Origin: Epiperipatus broadwayi
Taxonomy: Eukaryota > Onychophora > Udeonychophora > Euonychophora > Peripatidae
Direction: 5' to 3'
NCBI GenBank assembly: GCA_028023455.1
Contig: JAQFVV010006203.1
Location: 9,458,876-9,522,875 of the forward strand
DNA length: 64,000 nt
A model generated the notes under the pieces. The model ran no database searches. It was not told the origin of the DNA and saw nothing but the letters and a program-made list of their open reading frames with translations. Shown one piece after another: positions 24,662 through 35,299 of the stretch. A program made the translations under genes and the position numbers. Every line of letters begins with the position of its first letter. The stretch's first letter is position 1.

Positions 24662-25109
24662 CTAAAACAAATAATTTATTTAAGTATTTGTTGTGTTAAT
24701 ATCAAGTTTTTTCATTCTATGATTTATTTATTTATATACTTTAAAACAATTTTTATACAGCTATAAATGTATTCTTTAGATGTGCAGTCACGAAATATGC
24801 AAAGGAAATTGATGTTAGATATTGTTTTTATAACAAAGTATTTTGGTTTTTTAAAGACATTCATTTTCAAAATGAAAAACAAAAAAAAATAAAATGTGTT
24901 TTAATATCTATGTAAATTTCTTCCTCAATTAATTTTTTTTATTTAAAGTCTGAATAAAAATCTTAAAATTTTTTTTTTTTTACTATATTAGATTTAAAGA
25001 TTTATTAAAGTGAAAAAAAAAAGTAAAGAGGGATTTATATATTAGATATACTTAAAACTTTTATTTCACCACACATATACTTAAAACACATAAAGAAATC
25101 TGAAAGATT

Positions 25110-26160
25110 AACATATTCATGATCATCATCATCATTCTTAACCGTTATTGATTAACTGTAAGATTGAAGATCTCTTCAAATTTAATCCCCTTTCTCTAAT
25201 CCATAACTTCTCTTCACCATATAAACCCTAGCTAATTTTTTATTCCATTCATCCACTCACAATAAATATTTTCTACATTTTTAATAATCTCTAGGAATCT
25301 AGTTTAATACTTCTGCCTATTTATTATGAACATTTTAGCAAAATGTTCAACCCAATTTTATTCCAGACACTTAATCTTCTCATTCCTGTATTTCACTTTC
25401 ATTCTTTTATTATTACTTCCAATATACATCTCTTCAAAATTTGAAAGTGATTGTTTTTGTCCAGATCCATACGGAAAAACTGCTAAAACAAACCTATTAA
25501 AAACATTTCTTTTTAAAAATAAGCATATTTTCTTTTAGCATTAATTTATTTCTATACTTAATTTTGTCCATTATGTTTTCATCTATATTAATAATCTGAC
25601 TAAAATATTTATAGTTGTTAATGTCTTTTAATGCAATGCCTATCAATATTTATTTTCTTCTTCTGTACAGGTCTTTTTTAGCATTTACTTTTAGTCCTAT
25701 TATCTTACTTTTATGTGTTGGCTCTTCCATCATTTGCAGAAACTCTGAGGCATTAATTTACAAAATCTGTATGACTTAAATAAAGTCCAGGCATTATTAT
25801 TTTCTTAGCTTTTCATTTTAATTCACTGTTAAAAGTTTTGGAGACATAAAATCACATGATCAGTTACTATCAATGTTAATCTTAGTATCTCCATAGAATT
25901 TAATTACTGCTGTTGCATTTTGATAAATACTCTTTAAAATATGACAATATCCTGAGTCTATATTATTAAAGTCCAGACATCTTATTATGAAAACACTTGT
26001 AGAATTAAATGTCTTTTCATAATTTGCTAATCCAAAGCTTAATGACATTTTATACCTATTGGTACTTTCTATAATTTCTTTCAATCCTTGGATATAATCC
26101 ATTACACTGGATCTACTTTTAAAATCAGTTTGTAGTTTCTAACTCTATCTCTTTCATCTC
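25110..26160 (-). mobile_element. RTE-like LINE, second copy, 3' part only
   Basis: Co-linear with 6612-7780: the minus strand gives an RT stretch beginning DYIQGLKEIIESTNRYKMSL near 26100, then SFGLANYEKTFNS, the LDFNNIDSGYCHILKSIYQN region, an HLDFADN-like region near 25770, and a C-terminus near 25300-25450. It ends at 25110-25135 with atgatgatgatgat, the typical RTE tail. It is 5'-truncated at about 26160 and interrupted by many stops. Confidence 0.8.
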
Positions 26161-26575
26161 AAAGCTAAACAAGCAGGACAGCTAAAATTAAGATGCTAGA
26201 GTTAAGTGTATTTATTAAGAAAGCAGCAAGTATAGCAAAGAATAAGTGCAATATTATTTTGTTATAATAGTGTAAGACTTAATCATTCCAATTCCTTTTG
26301 AAAAGAGAGATTAATGAACGTATATAAGAAATTAAAAAAAAGTAGTGCACAGTCTAAAATCTTGGGTGAAAGTAAAAAGTTTCACTCATCATCCATAAAT
26401 ATATACAGAACGAGAACACTTTCTGCTTACATAGCAATCTATATTCCATTATCAAAATTAAGTTTATCAGTTTTTGCAGAAGAGAATGAATCTAAAAAAA
26501 TGCTTAATAAGGCTGTTGTTGCTTTTTAAAATAATATTTATTAAAATTGCTAAATAACTATTATTATTAATGTAA

Positions 26576-26836
26576 TATAGGGTATATGAGCACAGACTTT
26601 CACACCACCCACCACTCTCCACTCTATCTAATAACACTGATACACCTAAACACATATATGCTGAAAAAATAAATAAATAATCACCAATATACGTATTTCA
26701 TGCTAAACCAGCAATCATCAGTTGGTCCAGACTATCATCTTTACACACATATATAGTATAAGTGCTCAGATATATATTAAGATAGACAATCCTCATAGTT
26801 TAATGGACAGGCTTCAATCTACTCCACACTCCAACT
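26576..26836 (-). repeat. Family-A hammerhead element, minus arm of a near-perfect palindrome
   Basis: Mirror image of 26836-27043, from tagggtatatgagcacagac at the outer end to the cttatactatatatgtgtgt block beside the ribozyme. Similarity to the other arm is nearly complete apart from an 8-base difference, implying recent inversion-duplication. Confidence 0.9.
26682..26733 (-). ncRNA. Hammerhead ribozyme motif, family A, complete core
   Basis: Minus strand: ggaccaa, CTGATGA, hairpin ttgctg-gtt-tagcat (outermost pair T-T mismatched), GAAA, palindromic stem III atacgtat, cleavage base A, ttggt. Stem I pairs accaa with ttggt. The 4-bp stem III has no loop, so it should work best as a dimer. 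Confidence 0.82.
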
Positions 26837-27104
26837 TGTCTATCTTAATATATATCTGAGCACTTATACTATATATGTGTGTAAAGATGATAGTCTGGAC
26901 CAACTGATGATTGCTGGTTTAGCATGAAATACGTATATTGGTGATTATTTATTTATTTTTTCAGCATATATGTGTATCAGTGTTATTAGATAGAGTGGAG
27001 AGTGGTGGGTGGTGTGAAAGTCTGTGCTCATATACCCTATATTACATATATATAGACACAGGTATATAACAAGCCTGTGCTTCAGTTATTACATTATAGA
27101 GATG
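26836..27104 (+). repeat. Family-A hammerhead element, first unit of a direct tandem
   Basis: A 5'-shortened unit beginning at the gtctatcttaatatatatct block, with the ribozyme at 26894-26945, then ctgtgctcatataccctata and a short linker containing cacaggtatataacaagcct. The linker is repeated after the next unit. Confidence 0.88.
26894..26945 (+). ncRNA. Hammerhead ribozyme motif, family A, complete core (tandem unit 1)
   Basis: CTGATGA at 26904-26910, stem II ttgctg-gtt-tagcat, GAAA at 26926-26929, stem III palindrome atacgtat (26929-26936), cleavage base A26937. Stem I pairs 26899-26903 with 26938-26942. Predicted cut is between 26937 and 26938. Confidence 0.85.
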
Positions 27105-27575
27105 TCTGCCCATCCTTGCATATGTATTAAATGGATTATGTCCTGTACACGTGGGGTTCAGATTGACCTTAGGTCAACATGGATGTGACAAGAATCTCGG
27201 CCTCAGGGTGGCCTTTGAGCATTCCATCATCAGATTTTCAATTGGATGGACGGTTGAAGAGTTGGAGTGTGGAGTAGATTGAAGCCTGTCCATTAAACTA
27301 TGAGGATTGTCTATCATAATATATATCTGAGCACTTATACTATATATGTGTGTAAAGATGATAGTCTGGACCAACTGATGATTGCTGGTTTAGCATGAAA
27401 TACGTATATTGGTGATTATTTATTTATTTTTTCAGCATATATGTGTTTAGGTGTATCAGTGTTATTAGATAGAGTGGAGAGTGGTGGGTGGAGTGAAAGT
27501 CTGTGCTCATATACCCTATATTACATATATATAGACACAGGTATATAACAAGCCTGTGCTTCAGTTATTATATTA
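27060..27575 (+). repeat. Family-A hammerhead element, full-length unit 2 of a direct tandem
   Basis: Begins in the acacaggtatataacaagcc linker, includes ggggttcagattgaccttag, the catcatcagattttcaattg block and gattgaagcctgtccattaa, then the ribozyme at 27365-27416 and the linker again near 27521-27575. The repeat period is 479 bp at the linker and 471 bp between ribozymes (8-base indel). No protein is encoded, so it is non-autonomous. Confidence 0.88.
27365..27416 (+). ncRNA. Hammerhead ribozyme motif, family A, complete core (tandem unit 2)
   Basis: Identical in core, stems and loop to the motif at 26894-26945: CTGATGA at 27375-27381, GAAA at 27397-27400, predicted cut between 27408 and 27409. 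Together the two would excise a 471-nt RNA. Confidence 0.85.
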
Positions 27576-27579
27576 TTAT

Positions 27580-30500
27580 TAATATAATTTATTGTGGGTT
27601 ATTGCTTGGGACATCATGTGATATCATTATCATTACATCCTATCAAAATTCTTTTTTCATATGTTTAAAATACCATTGTTATTATATAAAATGGGTTGGT
27701 CCTTTAAATTAATATTATCCTAACTTTCAAGTATAGCAAAAATGACCACACTTATGCAGTGTTAATCCAATAGTGTTTTTGAACTTCTGCCTTTAAATAC
27801 CTATTTTTTATATTTTTATAAGCAGGTTGTACTACATGTTTTTTTAATCATATCACTAATAATATAAGCATCGTCAGAAAATCAGTTCAGATTCCTTTTG
27901 TTAGAGAGCAGGAATATACTTACTTGAAGTTAAAATATACTACTTAAGAAAATGCCCAGCTTGGAATTATGCATCTACCTGGCATTAGTGATTGAGACTT
28001 AAGAACTAAATGGTAGGAATGAGCATCTAACTGATAAATAATGATAATAATAAGTGTAAGTGGCAAGAAGAACAATTGCATTACACTTACCTATGAACAA
28101 TGATATATTGCAGGAATGTGCATCTACCAAATACATATGGCTCAAACTAATGGTCATGTGTGAATGGCAAAAAAACATCTGCATCACACTCATTTCTGGA
28201 CAATAAAAATAAATTAGATATATATACAAAACAGCTTAAAATAATAGTACATTAACTCAAAAAAAAGTAATACACATAAATATTCTTTCCCATGCCTGTC
28301 TATACCAAACTTGTGAGGGTATTTTGCTTAAAACTGTAAATTCTTATAACTATGAAAACAATATTTATTAATTAATTTAATTTATCTATGCAACCTTTTA
28401 TTTTTTTCAGAGGTCATTAATCTGCATTATTTATGTTAATGATTAAATTGTTATTATAATTCTTAGTACATTATAGGCTAGTGAAAATGATCCACTTATT
28501 TTAAAATAATTAACCAATATAATAAAAAAGAAAATGTAAAATAAATCATAACAATTGATACAAAATTTTCAGTGGAAATAAAATATGCATTTATAGATTA
28601 AATATCTAATGTTAGTGAGATAAAGTCATAATAGTATATAATTAAAGTTCAAACAAATTACCCTTTTTTCATTAATAGTTCATGTTCTGAATCCAGGCAT
28701 TTAAAGACTTTTGCAGCATAGAAGGTATAACACAGGTATGTTTGCCGGCATTCTGCAAAGCTTCTGAGATTGTTCTTGCTGTTTGACATGGTCTTCATTA
28801 GTATGCATTTTTATTTTTCTCAATGGGAAATATCTGATAATGCTTCTATTGCTGAATGGTGGTTGTTATCTTTTCCAAAGTTATAGACACTTTTGAAGTT
28901 ATGTTTTTATTTTTTTCAATGGTAGCATCCCAACAGTGTTTTCTCATTGAATAATGGATGGTCTCTTCCTCAAAGATATAGACACTTTTGAAGTTAGGCA
29001 GCATACAGTTTGCATATAATCTGGACACAATCATCAATGTAATGGTTGTGTAGTACATTATGACAACTCTACTTTATGATGGAACTAAGCTCACAATCTG
29101 TTGGCGTGGCTACAGTGGAGCAGAATGTGGGCTTCTCTACTGTCATATTTTAACACTGCTTCTGACAGTCAAGAAAGGATGAATGAATGAATAATTAAAC
29201 ATAATCATAATCATTGATCTTTTGAGAGACTCCTATTTGTTAGTTAACTGAGCTGCCTCATCAGTTTTTATTATGGTTTGATTTCATAGATCCATTCATT
29301 GGTTGCATATTAGTTCTAACTTCACTGTGGTTTATGGCTTATTGACTACTTTACAAAAAATAGCTTTGAAAAGGGATTATAACAAAATAAAAGATAATGT
29401 TTTGATCAAACAACATATGAGATTTATCTCCTAATTAGCCAATTGGTTTACTTAGGATTACTTTTATAAAAACAATGTCATTTCCACTTGCTTAACTATA
29501 AAACACTTTTAATTGTTAATTAATAAAATATTTTGTTTTAAATTATTTAAATCTATTTAAATTTAATGATGTATAGTCTGTGCAGATACTTTATTGTTAA
29601 AGGAGGTTGCCTTGACTACAGGTTGAGATTGTTGATAGCTTAAGGATTGATTATTATTACATGGTTATATATATATTCTGCCTAGTAAAAAAACTATGTA
29701 ATGGTTTCAAAAATGCACAGCTAACATGAAAATGTCCCAAGAGTAATTTGCATATAGTTCCACATTCTGATATCACATGATCACAACCATTTTCTTTTTT
29801 AGAGCAGCCATTACTTACTTACCAAAATTTTTAAAATTTTTCTTATGTGGTTATCACAAGAACTAAAATATATTTGATCAAAAATCACTTTATGATGCTT
29901 GAATGTCACATGATTTCCTGAGCAATTATTCATTTGATTGTCAGTTTCAAATTCTCTATATTAAAAAATTAAATAACAAGACTCATCATTTTCTTATAAG
30001 TTATAATTAAAGTTAACAATGTGCATCTATTCCTAAATAAAATTTATTAATAATTCCAAGAATAGAGTAATTAATAAACCTTAAGTTATCTTTGCAATAT
30101 CATATAAAAATTGCCTTGCTATATATTATAAAGAAATAGAACTAATCTAAAAAACTAGATAGTGTCAACATTTGCATATGTATTAATAAACAAAAATAAT
30201 GAAGCATATACATTGATGTTTTTATGAATTTACTACTAGCTTAAAATTTAATATTAATGAAGTAAAAGATTTATTAAACTTTTTTATAGTAGCTTTAAAT
30301 ATTAAAATGCTACATTAAATTGTTTTGGAGAAATTGAAAAACAATAAGAAATTACCATCAGTAGTGATTAGACCTTATTTTGACTGAAGTCTCTGCTGTC
30401 CAGTTATGCAACTTGCCTTTGAGAATAATATAATAATTACTAAATTCACAATTCTTACCAAAGCTATTGCAAACAGCTGGAGTAAAATTTGTATTGAAGG

Positions 30501-31570
30501 CTTGACCATCATAATTCTTTGATTTGTCAGGAAATTTTGATACTGTGATTGAACACTGAATTGTTTTGTATAAAGTAGTTAAGTAGAGAACTAAAAGTCA
30601 ATTGGATCACAGCTAAGCTATGCCATTTCCAAGTATTCAAATGCCATATGAACTCTTAGGGACACTGTTTGATTATTTTTATCAGCACTAAATTTATGTA
30701 CCCAATAATAATTGAATTACAAATATATTTTGCTTCTAATTAGATATTATAGGGATCAATTAAACAAAGTATATAAAACTTTATTGTAGGCAATGTTCAC
30801 ATTTTTGTTAGACTTATTATCACTTTTACATTTTCTGTAACTTTCTGATTAATTTTAGCAAACATTTTTCTTATAAAGACAGCTGTCTGCATTTGCATCA
30901 AAAAGATTTCTTGCAAGAATAATGATGTGGTAAATTGTTTGGAAGCTCAAGGAGCATTTAAAAGTTTCATTCTGTTAATCCAATCCAAGTTTTTATTTTT
31001 CCTATTCATCTGATAACTGATTCTGAAACTCCCATCTCTGAGTATGATATTCTATCATTAAAACTAAAACAAACCAACCACTTGTTGCTATTTGAATTTT
31101 TATCAAGTGATTTTTCTGCCTGGAATCCAACAATCAATAAATAAATTAGTAATTGCATTAACTAATAAAAATTTTGGTAGATGGTATTAAGTTTTAATAA
31201 TAATGGTAGATCAAATATTAAATAAATGATAAAAATACCATTTGAAAATCCTAGTAAAGAAAATAAATGTTTGCATTCATACATATATCAATTATAACCA
31301 GGCGCCATCAATACGAGTTTTGTTACATTTTTTAAACAGTCTAAAAAAAGATGTCAAATAAAATCTTTATTCATGTGCAAATAATTTAGTTTGATACCAC
31401 TTATCTTTTTGAAAACTTAAACTTAACCATTTCTTCACTTTATTGAATGAGGTCAAAATTAATTTTTTAAAATAATTTTCCATTATATGATTCCTCATTT
31501 TTGCTTCAGAATTTAATACAGTGAGAATAATAGACAAAAGAGTTAAAGGTTTTTCCAAAAGCAAAACTAG
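27580..31570. other. Unassigned AT-rich intron sequence
   Basis: No exon or classifiable transposon seen. Segment 28860-29000 contains two related 35-40 base stretches, each with atagacacttttgaagtta, in the same orientation 116 bases apart. This is an internal duplication of unknown meaning. Confidence 0.45.
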
Positions 31571-31576
31571 CCTTAA

Positions 31577-31960
31577 AGTGGCACCATTTAGTGCAAGCCA
31601 GAATAATCAATGAATGCAGGAAGGTTTGTGCATAAAATCCCCATCTAGTCATCAAATATCCCAGACTAGTTTCTAGGTTGTGGTTTTCATCATTTAGGAA
31701 ACTTGAATCTGAGAGCATTGCACCTAGATCTTAGGATCTAATGCAATCCTCCAGCAGCCACCTTTTACTTTTTTAGCTGACTATAAAGCGTTGAGTAGTC
31801 TGGGCATATTAGATAATTAGATAGGGATTTTATGCACAAACCTTCCTACATCCATTGATTACTCTGGCTTGCACTGAGTGACACTACTTTATGGAGAGTT
31901 TTGCCTCTGTGAAAACAGTTTGTGTAAGCATAAATAATGGTAATCATGTGATGTTTGATG
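31577..31960. repeat. Family-B repeat, inverted pair with decayed hammerhead-like region
   Basis: A minus-orientation unit (31577-31800) faces a plus-orientation part (31800-31960). The arms share the tgcaagccagaataatcaat block and gcataaaatccc. The ribozyme-like region (31657-31700, minus) has GAAACTAGTC intact, but CTGATGA reads ATGATGA and stem II is unpaired. Confidence 0.75.
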
Positions 31961-32694
31961 AGTTAAAGGCTTCTGAATCAAATTTCCAAACCTGTCACTT
32001 CTGCTAATTACCCATCACATAATCACCAGGATGACAAACTATTTGATTATATATATATATATTTCTATGATGAGATACTATTTATATATATATATATATA
32101 TTTCTATGCCGAGATACCATTGTATAAAATAATAAAAGCTTTAAAATAAAATTTATTAATTAATTTTGAGCATAAAAAGAAGGATAAGCAAATACAAAGG
32201 AATACATTTTGTTTTATAGATTGCATTGTAAAGTGTTTTTTTTTATTTTTATGAACGTGTAAATGGTATAACAATTTAAACATGTTTAAATAATCTTTTA
32301 AACTATAACTTAGTAATTAAAAAAAATCTGAATATCAAAGCCTATAAAGTTTTAAATGTTTAGTATTTGTCTAAAAGTTTGTAATGAACGTATATTTGTA
32401 ATTTGTTACATTTTTATTTACCATTGTCAAACTCCCTCCACTCACAATTTTGATACTATCCATTTCAGATAAATACACTAATGATTATTACTAATCACTT
32501 TCGAAACTAGAGATTATCTCTAGCACAGATATAAACTTTAAATCTCAGTTAAAGATTAATATATCTGATTTTTTAAATTTACACACATGGAATTATTCAC
32601 CTTTCTTCGTATGTAACATCTTTATAGATACAATAAACACCTCCATACTTCCCCATTCTTTTTAAATTCATATAAAGATATAATAAAAGACAAA

Positions 32695-32748
32695 TGACCC
32701 CCAAGATGCATTTCGTGTTGAACCAGCACTCATCAGTTGGCCCAGGCC
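32695..32748 (-). ncRNA. Hammerhead ribozyme motif, subfamily 2, complete core
   Basis: Minus strand: gcctgggccaa, CTGATGA, gtgctg-gtt-caacac (one C-A mismatch in a 6-bp stem), GAAA, stem III atgcat, cleavage base C, then ttgggggtc. Only one base in stem II differs from the partner at 32982-33034, apart from small stem I differences. Confidence 0.85.
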
Positions 32749-32981
32749 ACTATTTAAAAATTCAGATATATTAATCTTTAACTGAGGTTTAAAGTTTTTA
32801 TATCTGTGCTAAAGATAATCTCTAGTTTCGAAAATGATTAATAATAATCATTAGTATATTTATCTCAAATGGATGGCATCAAAGTTGTGAGTGGAGGGAG
32901 TTTGACAATGGTAAATGAAAATGTAACAATTTACTCTAGATAAATACTTTGCATATAATAAAGATATATATGAGAGATAGT

Positions 32982-33034
32982 GACCTGGGCCAACTGATGA
33001 GTGCTGGTTCAGCACGAAATGCATCTTGGGGTCA
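32982..33034 (+). ncRNA. Hammerhead ribozyme motif, best-preserved copy in the window
   Basis: CTGATGA at 32994-33000. Stem II is a perfect 6-bp hairpin, gtgctg/cagcac with loop gtt (33001-33015). GAAA at 33016-33019, stem III palindrome atgcat (33019-33024), cleavage base C33025. Stem I pairs ccaa (32990-32993) with ttgg (33026-33029), and gacc (32982-32985) with ggtc (33030-33033) across a 4-base bulge that could serve the stem I-stem II tertiary contact. Every nucleotide of the catalytic consensus is present. Stem III is 3 bp with no loop, so pairing between two molecules is likely needed. Confidence 0.9.
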
Positions 33035-33109
33035 TTTGTCTTTTATTATATCTTTATTTATATGAATTTAAAAAGAATGAAGAAGTATGGAGGTATTTAT
33101 TGTATCTAT

Positions 33110-35190
33110 ATTTGTAATTGTATGTTGGACTATTCCATCATTTAGAATTATTGTCTTTATAAAAAATTAAACTTTACAAATACGTTCATTCAACTGTTCA
33201 AAGTTTTAAGTGGTATTGTTCTTCTCTCTTCTTTATATGCTGCTAATCTGATTTGTCAGAATTAGTATGAGAATGCGACCTGAAACCTTTAGATTTGTGA
33301 ATACTTAATTTAAGGTGATACCTAGTTGTTTAGAACATGGCCTTAAATTCAATAATTTATGAATTTTAAATATTCCAGATTCCATTCCTATACTAATATT
33401 GCCATTCGTCATACGTGAAGAAGAGAATTAACACCATTAGAAAGACAGTGTTATATATGCATTAATCCATATGCTGTTAATAATAGTTAAACAATATATA
33501 TTACTAATAGTTAAACATATTTGAAAAGTTTAAATGTATTTTGAATTTTTCTAAAGACATTTATGAATTAATTCTAGATAAGGGAAATAGTTCAACACAT
33601 AATTACAAATGGATATGTTTACTAAGAACTCCGACGAAAAAAATTTTTTTTACAAAAACAAAAGATTTTCATATTGAAAGATTAAAAATAAATTGATTAT
33701 ATATTATTTTTCATTCGAATAACTGATAAGCTTTAGCTAGGTTTGTAAATAATAGAAATTAAAAACAAAATTGAAACAATATATGTGGATTATTCAAAAT
33801 ACAAGAATAAACAGTAAATTATATATCATTAGTAAAGCAATAAACATTTCTATATTGGTTTTTATCTACGCACTTACTATAAAGTCTTTATTTTTAAATT
33901 ATTATAATTTGAGTAAACTTTTAAATAATATTGACTACAAATTGCTACGTAGAATTTGCCCCACCCTAATAAAAATAATGCAAATTTTGAAATAAAATTT
34001 TAGTATAGAAAATTTGTAAGCAACATAAAAATAAATTCCTGATCCAATGAAGAAATATAATTATAACAATCAGAAATCTATGTGACTACTTGGTTTTATA
34101 ATTTTTAACATGAGATATTAAAAAAAATATAATCTAATAAGTAAGAGCGTCAGCGTGCTCTTAAAATAAGAAGGCCGAATATCAAGCTGACTTTAACAAT
34201 ATCTGAATTATTTGTATACAATTTTGGAAAATGTAATGGTATATGGATATACGTTCTTCTGCTGAAAAATGTCCATAGATATTACAAATAAGCAAAGGGA
34301 ATAATTCAGTTATAAAATTTTAATCTCATACAATTGAGCAGACTTCTTATACATGATGTGCATTAAAGATGCCAGAATACAATTAAACTTATTGTAGTAG
34401 AAAATCAATAACGCCCTGTTCATAGATTGCAGCTAAATCTGCATTCACATTATTATTAACAGATTAGACAGCAATAAAAATAAAATAAATAAATAACTTT
34501 ATTATTTGGAAATTACAGAATGATCAAGCATGGGAAGTGTCAAAGTGGTCACAAGATCCAAAATCTGTCACTTTACCATTGCACAACACCACACATAATT
34601 GATTTAATAGTGATCAATGCTTAGACTAAAATGTGTTGCATTGTTTTTCAGGCCATTAAGCAGGCTGTTATCTTTAAGCACTATGATGATTGTAGACAAT
34701 AAGATTTACTTATGTAAATTTTTGGTCCACTATGGACTTCTTTTGCCTGTGACAAATACATCAATATATTTGATGTCTATTTGTCTATTTCAGCCAAATT
34801 TGTATCTTGATATGTATGATCTATAATTTACTGAGACAAATATGGAATTATGTAGTCATCTAATTATGTCTGTCTGAAATATGTTCATTAGAATCTCTAA
34901 GAAATTTTCAATTCTTAGATTATTTTTCCAGTGCCAACTTTGATGATATGGTTTTTTAATGGATAAACATATTTTTCATATTGAATAATAAAATGTATTT
35001 ATAGAAAAATAATTATGAACTTGAATACCAAGTTCTTGGAATGGTAAGTAAAAAAAATATATTCAGACCAAAATTTAGTTTGTTTACACAATTTAAAATC
35101 AATCTAACTTCTATGTTTATTCTATTTATTTCTTATTGCAGTTTGGAAGTACATTGTTTATTATAGAGTGTTTATTTTAAATTAAGTTTG
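33110..35190. other. Unassigned AT-rich intron sequence
   Basis: 33110-33190 resembles 53680-53770 (tatgttggactatt, atcattta) and so belongs to the outer part of the subfamily-2 element. Nothing else is recognised. A short tRNA-like stretch at 34140-34190 is too decayed to call. Confidence 0.45.
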
Positions 35191-35191
35191 T

Positions 35192-35295
35192 ATATTATTA
35201 CTACTACTGCTATTACTATTACTACTACTACTACTACTGCTGCTACTACTACTACTGCTATTGCTGCTGCTACTACTGCTACTACTACTACTATT
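35192..35295. repeat. Imperfect (ACT/GCT)n trinucleotide microsatellite
   Basis: About 34 trinucleotide units, mostly act with interspersed gct and att, read without frame slip. Confidence 0.95.
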
Positions 35296-35299
35296 GTAA

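Larger units (their letters stand above)
32400..33110. repeat. Family-A subfamily 2, inverted pair of hammerhead elements
   Basis: 32440-32570 and 32765-32935 are inverted copies (gtcaaactccctccactcac; ctagagattatctctag). The outer parts 32600-32750 and 32980-33100 are also inverted copies (ataaaagacaaatgaccc and tccatacttc). The upstream block has no sequence in common with the other family-A copies, but the ribozyme is clearly homologous. This marks a separate subfamily. Confidence 0.82.

Noticed and set aside
25326-25538. 70-codon plus-strand frame
   Set aside because: It is antisense to the RTE fragment and shows no domain.
28846-29058. 70-codon minus-strand frame with an internal duplication
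   Set aside because: No similarity to any family I can recognise and no splice borders. Kept only as unassigned sequence.
29236-29280. CTGATGA on the minus strand (aaactgatgaggcagctcag)
   Set aside because: No GAAA or stem II follows within hammerhead spacing, so it is a chance occurrence.
34136-34192. tRNA-like stretch (gtaagagcgt ... gccgaatatcaa)
   Set aside because: No cloverleaf or B-box survives; too weak to call as an RNA gene or SINE.
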